This document shows positions 29,609-40,551 of a stretch of DNA of 64,000 nt, piece by piece (position 1 is the stretch's first letter; each line of letters opens with the position of its first letter). This DNA comes from Zopfochytrium polystomum. Its lineage: Eukaryota > Chytridiomycota > Chytridiomycetes > Chytridiales > Chytridiaceae. A model generated the notes under the pieces. It made no database searches. It was not told where the DNA came from and saw only the letters and a program-made list of their open reading frames with translations. Made by a program: the position numbers and the translations under genes. Location: contig JAIVFJ010000050.1 of NCBI GenBank assembly GCA_025765615.1, positions 124,001-188,000 of the forward strand, given 5' to 3'.

Positions 29609-30721
29609 ATGGATGAGTCTGACACCCTGAACGGTGGCTGTGCCATCGCTTGCGGTCCACCTGCCATCGCCGCCGTGCCGCCCGCCTCGTCGCTTCGGCT
29701 TCCCCACACCGTTGCGAGCACGATCTGCCACTACGCACCTTCCCTGAGTGATGTCTTCACAATCGCGACTCTCTTTCGGCTCCCATGGTTGCAGGCACAA
29801 GCCTTGCTCCAGCTCCACGACGGATCCTTCGACCGCGTCCGATCCCATGACGCTCTCGACCTCCTCGCCAACCATCTGCCGCGAGATCGCGTTGGGGAGC
29901 TGCACACCGAGCGTGCCATCGACTGCGCCGAGTCTGTGGAGCTCCTCGAGTGGTGGAAGAACTCTGGGCTGCAGCTGCGGTACTCGGAGCATGCGATCGA
30001 CGCGGCAAGCGAGAACGGGCGGATCCAGTTGCTGCAGTGGTGGAGAGACAGTGGGCTTCCGCTCACGTACACTACGCAAGGAGTGGAAGCAGCATCAAGA
30101 AACGGCAGGGTTGACATCCTGCAGTGGTGGAAGGACAGCGGCCTCGAGATGAAATACGACGAGAAATCGATGGATGAAGCCAGCGGAAACGGCCAAGTTC
30201 TCGTGCTACAGTGGTGGAAGGACAGCGGACTGCCTCTCAAGTATGAGAAAGCGATGCAAATGGCGTCGACCGTCGGACACACCAACGTGTTGCAATGGTG
30301 GATGGACAGCGGCCTGGACTTGAAGTACGATGAAAAGGCAATGGACAAAGCCAGTCGGTACGGCCAAACAGCAGTGCTCCAGTGGTGGAAGGACAGCGGA
30401 CTAAGGCTCCAGTACACGAAGTGGAGTCTTTTCGATGCTGCGTTCTTCCGTAAATTAAGAAGCCTGCAATGGTGGAGAGACAGCGGGCTCGACGTTGACT
30501 GGGACATTCCCCACTTTTTCGGCATGAATAATGTCGAATTCTTGGACTGGTGGCTTGAGTCAGGTCTGCTTCGGGAGTGGGAAGAACAACAGCCAGACGC
30601 AAGGCAAGCCTTCATCAATCTTATGGACAAATACGGGGTTCTGCGTAGGTCCAACAAAGTGCAGAAGTGGTGGCGCGACCATTACGGCCTGAGTGAGAGT
30701 GAATTGCCATACTCACGTTGA
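29609..30721 (+). CDS. WW-type ankyrin-like repeat protein (370 aa)
   Basis: Single exon. The N-terminal 100 residues include 'LPHTVASTICHYAPSLSDVF' and 'TIATLFRLPWLQAQAL', the F-box-like helix pair shared by the family. About eight solenoid units of 28-29 residues follow, for example 'GRVDILQWWKDSGLEMKY' and 'GQTAVLQWWKDSGLRLQY', separated by 'AMDKAS'-type helices. The last units decay ('VEFLDWWLESGLL') and the protein ends 'HYGLSESELPYSR'. The unit is shorter than the 33-residue ankyrin repeat and carries a conserved Trp-Trp. Likely a protein-binding scaffold; partner unknown. No signal peptide. The start used is the first ATG, followed by an acidic/Ala-rich lead. Confidence 0.88.
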   Translation: MDESDTLNGGCAIACGPPAIAAVPPASSLRLPHTVASTICHYAPSLSDVFTIATLFRLPWLQAQALLQLHDGSFDRVRSHDALDLLANHLPRDRVGELHTERAIDCAESVELLEWWKNSGLQLRYSEHAIDAASENGRIQLLQWWRDSGLPLTYTTQGVEAASRNGRVDILQWWKDSGLEMKYDEKSMDEASGNGQVLVLQWWKDSGLPLKYEKAMQMASTVGHTNVLQWWMDSGLDLKYDEKAMDKASRYGQTAVLQWWKDSGLRLQYTKWSLFDAAFFRKLRSLQWWRDSGLDVDWDIPHFFGMNNVEFLDWWLESGLLREWEEQQPDARQAFINLMDKYGVLRRSNKVQKWWRDHYGLSESELPYSR

Positions 30722-30836
30722 TCAGCGTAATGCAAACTAAATGAATCTTCGAGGCGATGTTTTTTACATCGGAGGACAACTCGGGCAGGCGGCTAGTCGA
30801 CCAAATCCAACTTATCAATAAACTGGCAGGCCGAAA

Positions 30837-31400
30837 ATGAACTTCCACTCTGCCGTCATCTCGCTTCTCTGCTTAATGGTCGACGCCGTCTCGCAAGAGT
30901 TCTTCTTACTTTGGTCTTGCCTGCGCGCGGCCCATATAACCGTTGACTAATCGCATATCGCCAACAGCTGGCGTTTCGCATACTCCGAAAGCAAGAACGG
31001 CGTCGGTCATACCGACTCGGATCAATGGAGTAGGTTCCACATGGACACGACCCTAGGGGTGGTTCTGTCGCGAGACGCATGATCGGGCCGATCCTGGAGA
31101 ACACAAAATACGGCTCACTTACGCTTGGCGACTTTGGAGATTGCTCACGCACGAGTGCAGATCGGGAATGCATCGGTGCTCTGTACAATGACGGCCATGG
31201 CGCGATGCTTCAAGAACTGCCAAGACGAAACGCACCGCAGCCTCGACCGTCGGGTTTCTGGAATGGCGTGTCCCTTCGGAGCCGCAACAAACTGCAATTA
31301 CGTCAGCGTGCGCGTCGTGATTTTCGCTGATCTATCTTCATCTTCGACAGGAATTGACGGGAGGATGAGGGACTGGATCATCATCACACCACGAAAAACG
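30837..31400 (+). other. Possible small secreted protein gene, unresolved
   Basis: An ATG at 30837 opens 'FHSAVISLLCLMVDAVSQ', which has signal-peptide character, but the frame stops after 37 codons. Further on, a frame at 31125-31330 contains Cys-spaced sequence ('TAMARCFKNCQDETH', 'MACPFGAATNCNY'). They could be exons of one short Cys-rich secreted protein, but I found no joint that keeps frame. It may also be chance or a relic. Confidence 0.2.
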
Positions 31401-31424
31401 AAACTTGGAATGGGCGCAACTTTT

Positions 31425-32414
31425 TTATTCGATCTGTAAAAGCCCATTTTCCTCAAACCACCTCCTAGCCGCAGACTTTCGTCCAAGCCTGCCCACATAT
31501 GACCTCGTGTACTTGAACTCCAAGCCGCTGTCCTTCCACCACTGCAGCGCCGCGACGTTCCCCGACCGAATAGCCGTATCAATGGGCTTTTCAGAGTACT
31601 GTAGCGGGGTAAGATCTCGCCAGAATCCGAGCGTCTCAACGTCTCCGCACGAGCTCGCTCGCACCAAGCACCGCCCGTAGCCGATCAGCTTGACGTTGCT
31701 CTCTTTGAGCCACAGCAGGACTGGCCTGCTAGCTTCCCAGATGTAGGACTCTGAACACTTGAGCTCCAAACCGCTTTTCGTCCACCACTCTAAGCGGTCG
31801 AATTGCCCCCATAAGATCGCGCGACTGAATGCAAGAGCTGTATGTGTCACAGGGAGCCCGCTTTCTTTCCACCACTGCAAGACCTCAACCCAGCTGGCTC
31901 TGTCCAAGCAATACGCTTCTGCAGGCAGCTTGACGCCGCTTTCCCGCCACCACTGCAAAATAGCAACGTGGCCCCTGCTGCTTGCTGCTTCCAAGATGGT
32001 GGTCGTGCACCTCATCGGGAACTCGCTCTGTCGCCACCACTCGAGCACCGCAACGTTCCCTTCGGCGCTGGCATAGGATAGCGCGTCGTTCACCTCGCTC
32101 CAGTTGACGACGCCGGTGTTCTTCCACCACTCGAGAACGTGGACGTGGCCGAATCTGCAGGCCTCCAGGGCGGCATGATGTGGCTCCCTTTCAAAAGACG
32201 GGTACAACTGCGGGCGCAGTTGGCGATACCGCTCGAGTCGGTTCAGGAGCTCGACGTAGCCGCAACTGCTGGCATGTTTGAACGCTGAACGCACGAGAGC
32301 GAAGAATGCGTAGGCTGAGACAGACTCTAGGCGGAATAGGGATGCAAGGTCATACCGATCCCGAGCGTTGAGGTAGGCGGCGACGTCGGTGGCGATGTGG
32401 GAGGGGATAATCAT
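31425..32414 (-). CDS. WW-type ankyrin-like repeat protein (329 aa)
   Basis: Single exon, convergent with the copy at 29609. N-terminus: 'IPSHIATDVAAYLNARDRYD' then 'LASLFRLESVSAYAFFAL', the family's F-box-like helices. Repeats: 'GHVHVLEWWKNTGVVNW', 'GNVAVLEWWRQSEFPMRC', 'GHVAILQWWRESGVKLPA', 'GNVAALQWWKDSGLEFKY'. It ends 'RKSAARRWFEENGLLQIE', close to the ends of the copies at 60.5 and 61.9 kb ('RSIARRWLKENGL'; 'KSAARKWLKDNGF'). This shared C-cap shows the family has a fixed domain end, not only loose repeats. Function is presumed protein binding. Confidence 0.88.
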   Translation of the reverse strand: MIIPSHIATDVAAYLNARDRYDLASLFRLESVSAYAFFALVRSAFKHASSCGYVELLNRLERYRQLRPQLYPSFEREPHHAALEACRFGHVHVLEWWKNTGVVNWSEVNDALSYASAEGNVAVLEWWRQSEFPMRCTTTILEAASSRGHVAILQWWRESGVKLPAEAYCLDRASWVEVLQWWKESGLPVTHTALAFSRAILWGQFDRLEWWTKSGLELKCSESYIWEASRPVLLWLKESNVKLIGYGRCLVRASSCGDVETLGFWRDLTPLQYSEKPIDTAIRSGNVAALQWWKDSGLEFKYTRSYVGRLGRKSAARRWFEENGLLQIE

Positions 32415-33027
32415 CTGAAGAGGCTGAGTTGCGGTTCCAGGATGATTTGTTGTGTCTCTGCACCAGCAGTCTTTCCCGGACGTTATTTACCGCCCCCACC
32501 GTCGATATTCGGCAGCAGCCCGTTCCTTTCTGAACCCATTCTGTTGGATTGCGAAGTCGCCAGACTGGTTTTGTAAGACTTGGAGTAGTTGTTTTGTTAA
32601 TTGTTAGTCTTTAGTAGATGCGAACGAGCTGCTTACATAGCTCGTTCATTCCTTTCCTTACTCTGACATGTGATACAGAAACGCAAGTCTGGCATCCCAA
32701 ATTGAATTTCCTTTCAACACCTTCGACAAATCCCGCAATTTTGTGGTGGACCTTGGTGGGAGTGGTTTTCAGTGTGCAGCATTTTGCCACAATAGCGATT
32801 GATTTTTCCTTTTGACGAGCTTGTTTGAGTGAGAAACAGAGGATGATGGAGCCAAGGCAATATTCATAAAAACTCCTTCGTTTGCTGTTCCGCTACGGTC
32901 ATTTGATCGACCACCTCGCCGACACCAACGCGATAAAGAACACCCATCCCTATGAACGACTGTCAGGACAACGACAGCACCAGAATCAGCTCCCCCCCGA
33001 AAACACCATCAGCATCCTCAACGAATC
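32415..33027. other. Intergenic, no gene seen
   Basis: AT-moderate upstream region of the minus-strand repeat gene. No coding or RNA signal. Confidence 0.4.
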
Positions 33028-33450
33028 ATGCCCGCCATCACTCGCAAAGAGATACGCATCGTTCAACAGTCCATCAATTCGCCGGGCAGACGCCCGGCCT
33101 CCAGGTTCGGGCTCCTGTACGATCCTATCCTCGTCATCAAAACGAACCAAAAGTGAGTGGCCCTATACGGTGAGCCCGCCGCGGACGCCGTCATCGACGC
33201 GATCGCAACCTACAAGCGCCGTCGGACGCAGGCCCGCCGGGACGTTGATGCGCCGGGGATCGTCTTTCACTTTGAAGGGAACGTCGAAATCGCCTTTTGC
33301 GGGCTTTTGCAGAGCCGAGGTGGCAGAGACGCATCCGGAGGTGTTAACAAATGTACCCGATCTCGCTGCAGCATATGTGGCGTCGGAGGAATCAAATGCT
33401 TCTCCGCAACCATTCACCCGAAGCATCCACACCCCTCAAAAAAACGTTAA
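33028..33450 (+). pseudogene. Unknown gene with in-frame stop and frameshift
   Basis: From the ATG at 33028 the frame reads 'MPAITRKEIRIVQQSINS', then 'RFGLLYDPILVIKTNQK', and hits TGA at 33154. The same frame continues 'VALYGEPAADAVIDAIATYK' and 'VFHFEGNVEIAFCGLL' before coding character moves to another frame ('AEVAETHPEVLTNVPDL') near 33310. A GTGAGT donor coincides with the TGA, so an intron is possible, but no acceptor restores the frame within a normal length. Family unknown. The 3' end meets the opposite-strand gene at 33484. Confidence 0.4.
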
Positions 33451-33483
33451 AAGAGTAGATGCAAAGGAGAAGAAAAATCAAAA

Positions 33484-34087
33484 TCAAGCCATCACGAAAG
33501 CGAGCAGAGCGACGAAAGCGGCAACTGCGGCGGCGACGAGCACACCCGCATTTGACGCCATCGACCGTGCACCACTGCTTGTGGAGCCTTTCACCACAGC
33601 GACGTACTGAAGCCTGTACGCACACTTTGTCGTCGTCACCGTCGTCGTGTTATCAACAGGTCCGGAACAGTCTTTGGAGACCCAGCTGCTGACAACCACC
33701 TGATTGTCTTTGTTCACCGACGCCGAGAAGCTCTCGAAGTAAGACAAATTGCTGATGTCGGGCGAGTAGTAGCAGCCGCCGTCGGCCCTGAGGAAGAACC
33801 CGTCATAAGGTGTCGTGCAGGCGTCATCTTGGTAGGACACTAAGCCGATGTAAGTTGATCCGGGACCGAATGCGGATGTCGGTGGTCGTGCAGGAAGAGG
33901 AGAAGGATCCCGTTCCGTTCTTCGAAGGAGCGCAGGCTGCTGGGGTGCAAGAGTTTGACTCGGCGTAGATCAGTGAAGGTGCGCCCAAACAGCTTCCCGT
34001 TGGATAAGCTTGGTACACGATAGCGCTGGAAGCTGCCGCTGCCGACGACGAGGGGGCTGCGACGGGAAAGATGGGGTCGGGCATTGG
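33484..34087 (-). CDS. Cys-rich secreted protein with GPI-type tail
   Basis: Begins 'MPDPIFPVAAPSSSAAAASS' and continues 'IVYQAYPTGSCLGAPSLIY', 'CTPAACAPSKNGTGSFSSSC', 'SYQDDACTTPYDGFFL' and 'DGGCYYSPDI'. The C-terminus is a Ser-rich spacer plus a hydrophobic tail (GVLVAAAVAAFVALLAFVMA), as in GPI-anchored wall proteins. No strong signal peptide is visible at the chosen start, so a first exon may be missing. The frame shifts by one base near 33870: 'SSCTTTD' continues as 'SAFGPGSTYIGL' only if one A is removed. Either a lesion or a sequencing error. A partial copy lies inverted at 34285. Confidence 0.6.
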
Positions 34088-34284
34088 TTCTTTCTGTTCT
34101 TTCGGTTCCTTTCGGTTCTTTTGGTTCCAGCTGAGCGTTCCGAGGGGCTTTTTTTCCACCAGAATGCCTGGGCGCTCCGGAAAATACCTGCCTCTTAAGT
34201 CTTGATGTCTCACCGCTTGCGAGGAAGCGAGTGGAAAGAGGGTGGAGATGGAGAGCGAGTAACAGAGAGACACTGAACCTCCCG

Positions 34285-34480
34285 TTCGCCGCACCCGACG
34301 ACTTTTGGCGGAACTTTGACCGATCGTCACTGTCGTCGTCGGCCTCGTCGTCTTTCTTCGGCTTCTCACAGGTCTACCCGGTCGCCGCAGACTGCGCCAG
34401 CGGCGGCGGCCCGTCCCTCGTGTTCGGCTTCCTCGGCAACCCATGCCCAATGGCTTGCACCCTTTCACGGCTGACGGGCG
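34285..34480 (+). pseudogene. Inverted partial copy of the Cys-rich gene
   Basis: Reads 'FSQVYPVAADCASGGGPSLV' and 'FGFLGNPCPMACTLS', which aligns with 'YQAYPTGSCLGAPSLIY…CTPAACAP' of the minus-strand neighbour. It has no signal peptide and no downstream domain, so it looks like a fragment left by an inverted duplication. Confidence 0.4.
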
Positions 34481-35057
34481 CCTCTATCACTATAGGCCAC
34501 AAATTGTGGGGGGTAGAGTGAATCCAAATCAGCGACGAACCCGAGTTTGGGAGGACAGGTAAAAAAAGCCCCAGCTAATGAGCACTGTCTGGGCGACGAG
34601 GTAGTAGTGGATTCCACAAAAGTGCAAATCCTAGTTTTCTTTAGGAAGGGTTAATAAAACTGGATTGTATTTCCTTTGGAGATTTTGCATTGGCTGAAAA
34701 ATGTGTTTGGAGATGTCAGGGTGGTCGCTCCTCTGCAAACCACGACTCCCACAGGTTTACATGAAAATTTAGTTCACTTTAGACAGAGTTTGGATTACTG
34801 CTTATTTTTAACCCTCCCCTTAAGCCTCTGCAATTGTATTGTACGCACAAACAATGTTAGGGCTGACCAACGCTTTATTCACGAATTATCCTTGCACTGT
34901 GCAAGTTCTTGTGCTCCACAGCAAACCAGCAAAAGCTGTGCCTAACAGAATTGTGCGCCAACAAAATTAGGAACTTGGACAAGGAATGATCTGCTATTGA
35001 AAGACGTGTGTAGCAGGACGTGTCAACTCAAAAAAATTATATTGACTGAGTCCTGTG

Positions 35058-35245
35058 TTCTAGCCGGAAACACAGAACTTGTGAGACCCAAAAGAAAAAT
35101 GATTTTTGACAATTGCTGCATCCGAAGCAGATGCACTAATAGAAAAAGGATTTTTCACAACTGCTGCATCCATGGCGGATACAGGACTTGTCAGACGCAA
35201 TAGAAAAAGGATTTTGACAACTGCTGCGTCCGTGGCGGATGCAGG
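35058..35245. repeat. Subterminal ~60-bp direct repeats of the transposon
   Basis: Three imperfect copies of a unit containing AGAAAAAGGATTTTGACAA, CTGCTGCATCC, GGCGGATGCAGGACTTGTC. The copies start near 35065, 35131 and 35175. Such repeats are the usual binding sites of Tnp2/CACTA-type transposition proteins. Confidence 0.6.
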
Positions 35246-35525
35246 ACTTGTCAAGCCACTGGTACATAGCGTAGTCCACAAACTCTTTAAACAGCATCAC
35301 GTTAAAAAATTTCACTGCAGTTTCTTCCAAAAATTACCTCTTCGTACCGATTTTCAATTTCCGCCGAAACAGGCTTTAAATTGTCGGTCTGTCTTTGCTT
35401 GTGATTTTCGTCGCGTTTTAAGCCTACGACGCAAAAGCTCCAACACAGGCCAACAATCCTCGAAGCGATGGCTGTTAAAGTAAGTGAAATTTTCTGATAT
35501 CTGTCTCAGGTTTGAGGAGTGCTGA

Positions 35526-35912
35526 TTAATAAGTCATAGAAGCCAGTTGTTCCAGCAAGGTCACCTCAGCAACAATAGTTTTCAGCACATCACGGTCAAT
35601 CTCGTCGAAGTGCGTGTACGCACTCAAGTATAAGCCATCTAAAGCCCTTATTCTACGCTGTCAGTTCCATGTGAGTGTGATGAGCTTTCGATGAATGTGG
35701 GGAGTTACCATCAAGCTTCTATAATAAACCTGACCTTCCAACGTATTCAGTCCAATTTTGGATTTCAGCAAAGTAATTGAGCTTCCCCTCTTGCAGCTTG
35801 GCCGTTCCGTTGGCTCGTCTAAGCTGTAAAGACCACCAGGTATGTAGACATCATTGGGGTGAAGCGGCCTAACGCCGTTCGGAAAGCTATTCTGGTTCTG
35901 GCTGGCACTCAT
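35526..35912 (-). CDS. Small transposon-borne protein, unknown (~110 aa)
   Basis: Two exons in phase: the first from 35912 ('MSASQNQNSFPNGVRPLHP', 'VYIPGGLYSLDEPTER', 'LLKSKIGLNTLEGQ'); the second after a GTAACT…GACAG intron ('RRIRALDGLYLSAYTHFDEI', 'DRDVLKTIVAEVTLLEQL'), ending TAA at 35526. Not recognised. Its place inside the AT-rich block and its composition tie it to the element. Confidence 0.55.
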
Positions 35913-36022
35913 TCTCCGAGTTGTCTGAAAACGTTTCGCTTGCTGGGAGTGGGAAGATAGTTGTGATGCTTCTGCGTTGATGGACCTGTTGTTTTGATTG
36001 GAGGTAACCTTACGGCTGTTGA

Positions 36023-36564
36023 TCAGATGATGCCGATCAACGCCAATGTGAGTGCAACTGTCAAGCCTACCGGACTAAATCGAAGCTCCGCTAGAGCTGT
36101 CCGATTGAGTCCCTTCATTGCTCCTGCAGGACATTCAAACACAGCTTCAGTGCAAATAACTGGTTGAATGTCACTCAACCAGTAGTAAGTACTTACCTGC
36201 AAGACTGCTTTTGATCTGCAAGATGTGGTGAGGAGATGGTACGCAAGTACTGGATGGAATTGTTCGCTATACATCCATGTGTTAACACTGATGTCAACGC
36301 ACACCTACCAGGGTGAATGAACTTTCTGAAAGGGAAGGCGTCGTGGCTCTCGGATGGTGCTCTCAACTCAGGAGCGACGAAGTGTGCCAAGCAGTGCTCC
36401 CAGCTTTTGTTAACATCCTCAGCAATCGTTTTCTGGTTGACAAGGAGCTCCTTTGTGACAAAAACAGCACAAGAACAGCATTCACTGCAGCAGTCTGCCA
36501 AAAACCACGCAGCAAGCGTGAACCTGATCCCTTTTGGTAAGTTTCGAGATCCTACTGGATGCAT
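36023..36564 (-). CDS. Second small transposon-borne protein, unknown
   Basis: The first part, from an ATG at 36564, reads 'IRFTLAAWFLADCCSECCSC' and 'NKSWEHCLAHFVAPELRAPS'. The last part reads 'GLNRTALAELRFSPVGLT' and ends in a short hydrophobic stretch (VALTLALIGII) before TGA at 36023. GTAGGT and GTAAGT donors at about 36308 and 36197 show introns, but the exact joints are not resolved. No family recognised. A C-terminal membrane segment is possible. Confidence 0.4.
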
Positions 36565-36653
36565 GATCAGATTGGAATATTGGTTAACTAGAACCTAGGT
36601 TTGAATCAAACTTTTACGTTGGTCGATTGGGCCAAGAGAAACTCAACTTCGAA

Positions 36654-39600
36654 ATGACCAGATCGCAAGGACAGAAGAAGCGAGACGGTATACTGGCAGT
36701 CACAGGCACACGAGCAAGCGCACGAATTCAATCACGAATGAACATGCTGGAGGCTTCACACGACCTCAATCAGGTAAACAATTCATCTCTTCCTGCCGAT
36801 CAATCGAATCACAATTATCAAATTGCAATAGAGCTCTCAGCCCGGGTTGATCTTGTCGACACAAACAGAAAACTCAGACGATTCATCACCTAGTGGGGTT
36901 CAATCACAGGCAAATCAAGATTTGGATAGCTCAGGCCGGTTGTCACACCAAGCGTTTGACTCAATATCTGCTTCGCAGGAGACACTTGCTCCTCCAACGC
37001 AGCCCAATCGTAATCCAGCTCCACCAGCATCTTTTTCGAAACAAAGTAGTCATGCATCATTCAGCTTCAAATCTCCGTCTGGTGGACTGTCACAGCAATT
37101 ATGCGACCCAACATCAGCTTCGCAAGAGACGCTCATCCCTCCAACGCAATCCAGTCGTAATCCAGCCTCACCAGCATCTTCTTTGAAACAAAGTAGTTCT
37201 GTCGCGTTCAGCTTCGAATCTATAATGGCGCGTGGCACCACCACCCAACCCAACCTCTCCTCACTCCCTGTTTCATCTGTGATTCAAGTACAACCAAACT
37301 TGACCTCAGCACCCTCAGCCCAACTCGCCCCTCCTGTTGATTCTATTCGCTTGAAACCGCCCAGTGCAGCCCTTGTGCAGCCACTGGCAGCGCAGCAACC
37401 AGTAGTGCATTCCAGCCCACAAATGCAAGTACCGCCACTTTTAATGAATCAATCAACTTCCGAAGGTAGTGTTGCAGTAACACCAAAAACTGTGCTATTT
37501 CATTCGACGTCTTTTCAATCCTCTCCGTCGACATCCCCACAATCTGGACCAGCAACGGAGTCGAAGTTGAAGTCAAAGTTGGGCGTCTCAACTGTGAGAC
37601 CGAATGCGAAACCATTTCTTTCGACTTCATTTCAATCCACTCCGTCAACATCACTACAACCTGTGCTGCCCACCAAATTGAAGTCAAAGTCGGGTGAATC
37701 AACGAACTCGAAGTCGAAGTCGGGCGTTCCACCCATTACCTCAACCAGGCCCACATCTTCAATGACTGTGTCAAAATCAGCACCTTTATCTTGCCCAGCG
37801 CCTTCACCTGCGACGAAGACTATTTCAAAATCTGTTGCCGTCAGTGACATTGCAACTCAAAACTTTGGAAGTATCTATCAATTTTTGCAGCTCGTTGAGC
37901 AAACTGCTCGTGAGAGGCAGGAAAAAGAGCTACCTGAACCTACGACAGACAGGAACAAAACAGCAGCGCGGATGAAAGAGGCGGCCAATCTCGCGGACAA
38001 GAGCTCAGTTAATAAGAAAGCGCTAAGTATTATTGAAAAGCAGTTTTGGAATCTCGGTCCCATCTACACACATCAAGTGGCGATTACTTTAATGTTGGAT
38101 CAATTCAAACAAAGAAGTCCCGAACATGACACCACTTGCGACACAGTATTTCTGAAGGCGTACATTGAGGCAAGACTGCTTCTCAGTCGCTGGGCCATGG
38201 GCCTGACCACTCCTGACACAGCCATCTCACTGAGGGAGCAGAATGAAGCTGTAACAGCAACAGAGATCCCATACCTCTGCGAGGCAGTGGTCAACCGCAC
38301 TCAAGAAATTTCTCGGCGACTTGGAAAATCATGCGACGACCTGGAAATAATTCTGTTCAGTGCCTTGGTTCTCGAAATGTAATATTTCGCCCTAAAATTC
38401 GGCGTTACTTAGGCTTCTTCCTATTAGAATCACGAACAAAGTACTTGCGGATTGCCTTAAGCTGAAAGGCAACAAGCAAATTAATCCCAAAAACGTGGGC
38501 GTCACTTTTCAGAAATGGGTCCACGGCTTCTTTTTGCGAATGACCCTAGGCAATTGCTCCCATTACTATCAGAGCGTGAAAGCAAATGGACAGCGTCGAT
38601 ACCGCAGAATTGCCGAACGCGTTGCAAAACTGATCCATCTTTTAGCGTGCTATGACGAGACATCACCATTCGTGTTGTTATCATTCTGGAAAAAGTTTGA
38701 GCACGTCCGACTTGAAGACACCGAAAACGTGCTGTGCATGAACTTTCAGGACGATATTTCCTTGTCTGAAGACGAACAAACCGAGCTGCTGTGGTAAGAA
38801 CCTTCGTCAAATTACGCAATGATGACACAGCATAACTGCAGCCATATCATTACATTTGTTACGCATTTTACGTGGAGTGGTGTTCACGACATCGAGCTTC
38901 TGACCTCGAACAACCGACTTGCTATGCCTCAAATTCAAAGGGTGGTGAACAAAATCGACGAAATCAACGAATCTGTGCTCGTAAATGTGAACGAAAGAAG
39001 CCTTGAAACCAATTGCGACGAGTTTCACAACGACGTTGAAGTAGTTACAAATACAAAGGAGTGGTTTGGATTGCTTTATTACGTGTGGTTCCTATCAAGA
39101 AAGTCTGCCCCCTGTCCGACCAACGATGCGACCTTTTCACTTGACGCTCCACCACGACGGACCACCCCATCCGTCAGGACATCTAATGAGGACAGTGCCG
39201 AACAGGAGATCGAGCACAAAGAGTTAGGAGAATCACCAAAGGCGGAATCAACACCACTTCCTGGTCAAGCTGGGAGTTCTACCTCTGGTCAGATGGCGGA
39301 GACTTCTGCGGATAACTTCAAAATAATTCGGGAAGCGGCTGTTGGATTTGATTGGAAAAAACTAGTGCCACAGCCAGAAGACACTGAGTGGACTCTCAAT
39401 CTTCCCGCACCTCGTACTGGATTGCTCAACCCGCCACACATTGTCGAATGGAAAGAGTATGAGAGCTCGGTGAAAATGTCCGAGTTCGGAGTCCCAGCTG
39501 TTGCTCGAGTGGATAAACCGAAAAACTTCGTGCATTCTGATGTGGTCGAGACAATGGGAAAGATATTCAATACTTCTGACCTTGTCCGAAAGCAAGAAGC

Positions 39601-40498
39601 TGTCCTCATTATGTCGTTTTTCATGGAGCCCACTGCGCTTGACCTGCATATCGATTCTGTCCTACAGCAGAATGTCGGTGGATGTTTGAAAATTGTGTAC
39701 TTCTTACTATTTGGCCACAACCATTACCAATTGGGTGTTTGGAAAGTTGGCTGTGCTGATATATTCATCATGTGTTCGTTGAGGCTACAAAACCCAGTCA
39801 CACCACCGGACCGAATCCAATCAAGGTTGCAACTAATTGCATCCAAAGCGGTAAACTCGACGTGGGACAGAAGGATCGCGACCTACCACATGTTGGATTG
39901 TCCCATACAAGCGAGAGGCAGGATGTCATGTGCAATCATGTCCTTGGTAAGATTATCACTTTGTGTTGGTGGCCTGACGGTTTTGTTGCAGTTCAATTTT
40001 GGATTGCTCATAACGGGGAGGGTGCCTAACTATGACGGGAACATTGCAGACGGGATGGCTGACTATTGGATTGCCGCTAGCATAACCGAATCGTATGAAT
40101 CAAACAGTCCGTTGAATATTGAGTGGACGTTGGAAAGCCTCGTTCCGTTCGTGCTGGAATTACCTTACATTTCAAGACCTGCCACAGGTTCAAAACGTTC
40201 ATTATTTTGTTGAATAACGCTTACAGTTTTGTCAGCAGTGAAAAAGAGGAAGAGAGGTCTTTCAGTGGGGCCTTCGAAACGGGCCAAAAGGGAAAGGCAA
40301 CGGAGCGTGGCAGCGGACTTTGTGAATTCACAGGAGAATCCCCAGATTACGCTTATCGACTTATGTGACGAAGACACCGACTTTGCAGGTAAAATCGTAA
40401 CATTGGTGGAAAGAGAGGATATCGATCCAAAAAGTTTCATTGAATGGGCTATAGCGGTTGATCCTAAAACCTTGGCTGACATCATGAAATCAAAGTGA
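36654..40498 (+). CDS. Large accessory protein, possible Ulp1-like protease region
   Basis: About five exons give roughly 1200 residues. Exon 1 is basic ('MTRSQGQKKRDG'). After a GTAAAC…CTCTCAG intron comes a Ser/Pro/Thr-rich region of about 330 residues with two near-identical tracts (SASQETLAPPTQPNRNPAPP / SASQETLIPPTQSSRNPASP). A helical domain follows ('NFGSIYQFLQLVEQTARE', 'KQFWNLGPIYTHQVAITL'). After a GTAATA…TTAG intron: 'VGVTFQKWVHGFFLRM' and 'FVLLSFWKKFEHVRLED'. The later part has 'FGHNHYQLGVWKVG' and 'CPIQARGRMSCAIMSL', which resembles the His and Q-x5-(D/S)C-G boxes of C48 (Ulp1/SENP) proteases, but the Asp box is not clear. The C-terminal exon carries a basic cluster (KKRKRG…SKRAKRER) and ends 'TLADIMKSK'. 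Ulp1-like genes are known companions of several plant and fungal transposons. Sure of a gene, unsure of the fold. Confidence 0.55.
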
Positions 40499-40551
40499 AG
40501 GCACGCCCAAAATTGGAGGGAAAATAAAAGAACTGTTTCCCTTGTCACATA

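Noticed and set aside
29731..30657. 308-codon antisense frame over a WW-repeat gene
   Set aside because: It is the mirror of the repetitive coding strand; the Trp-Trp repeats exist only on the plus strand.
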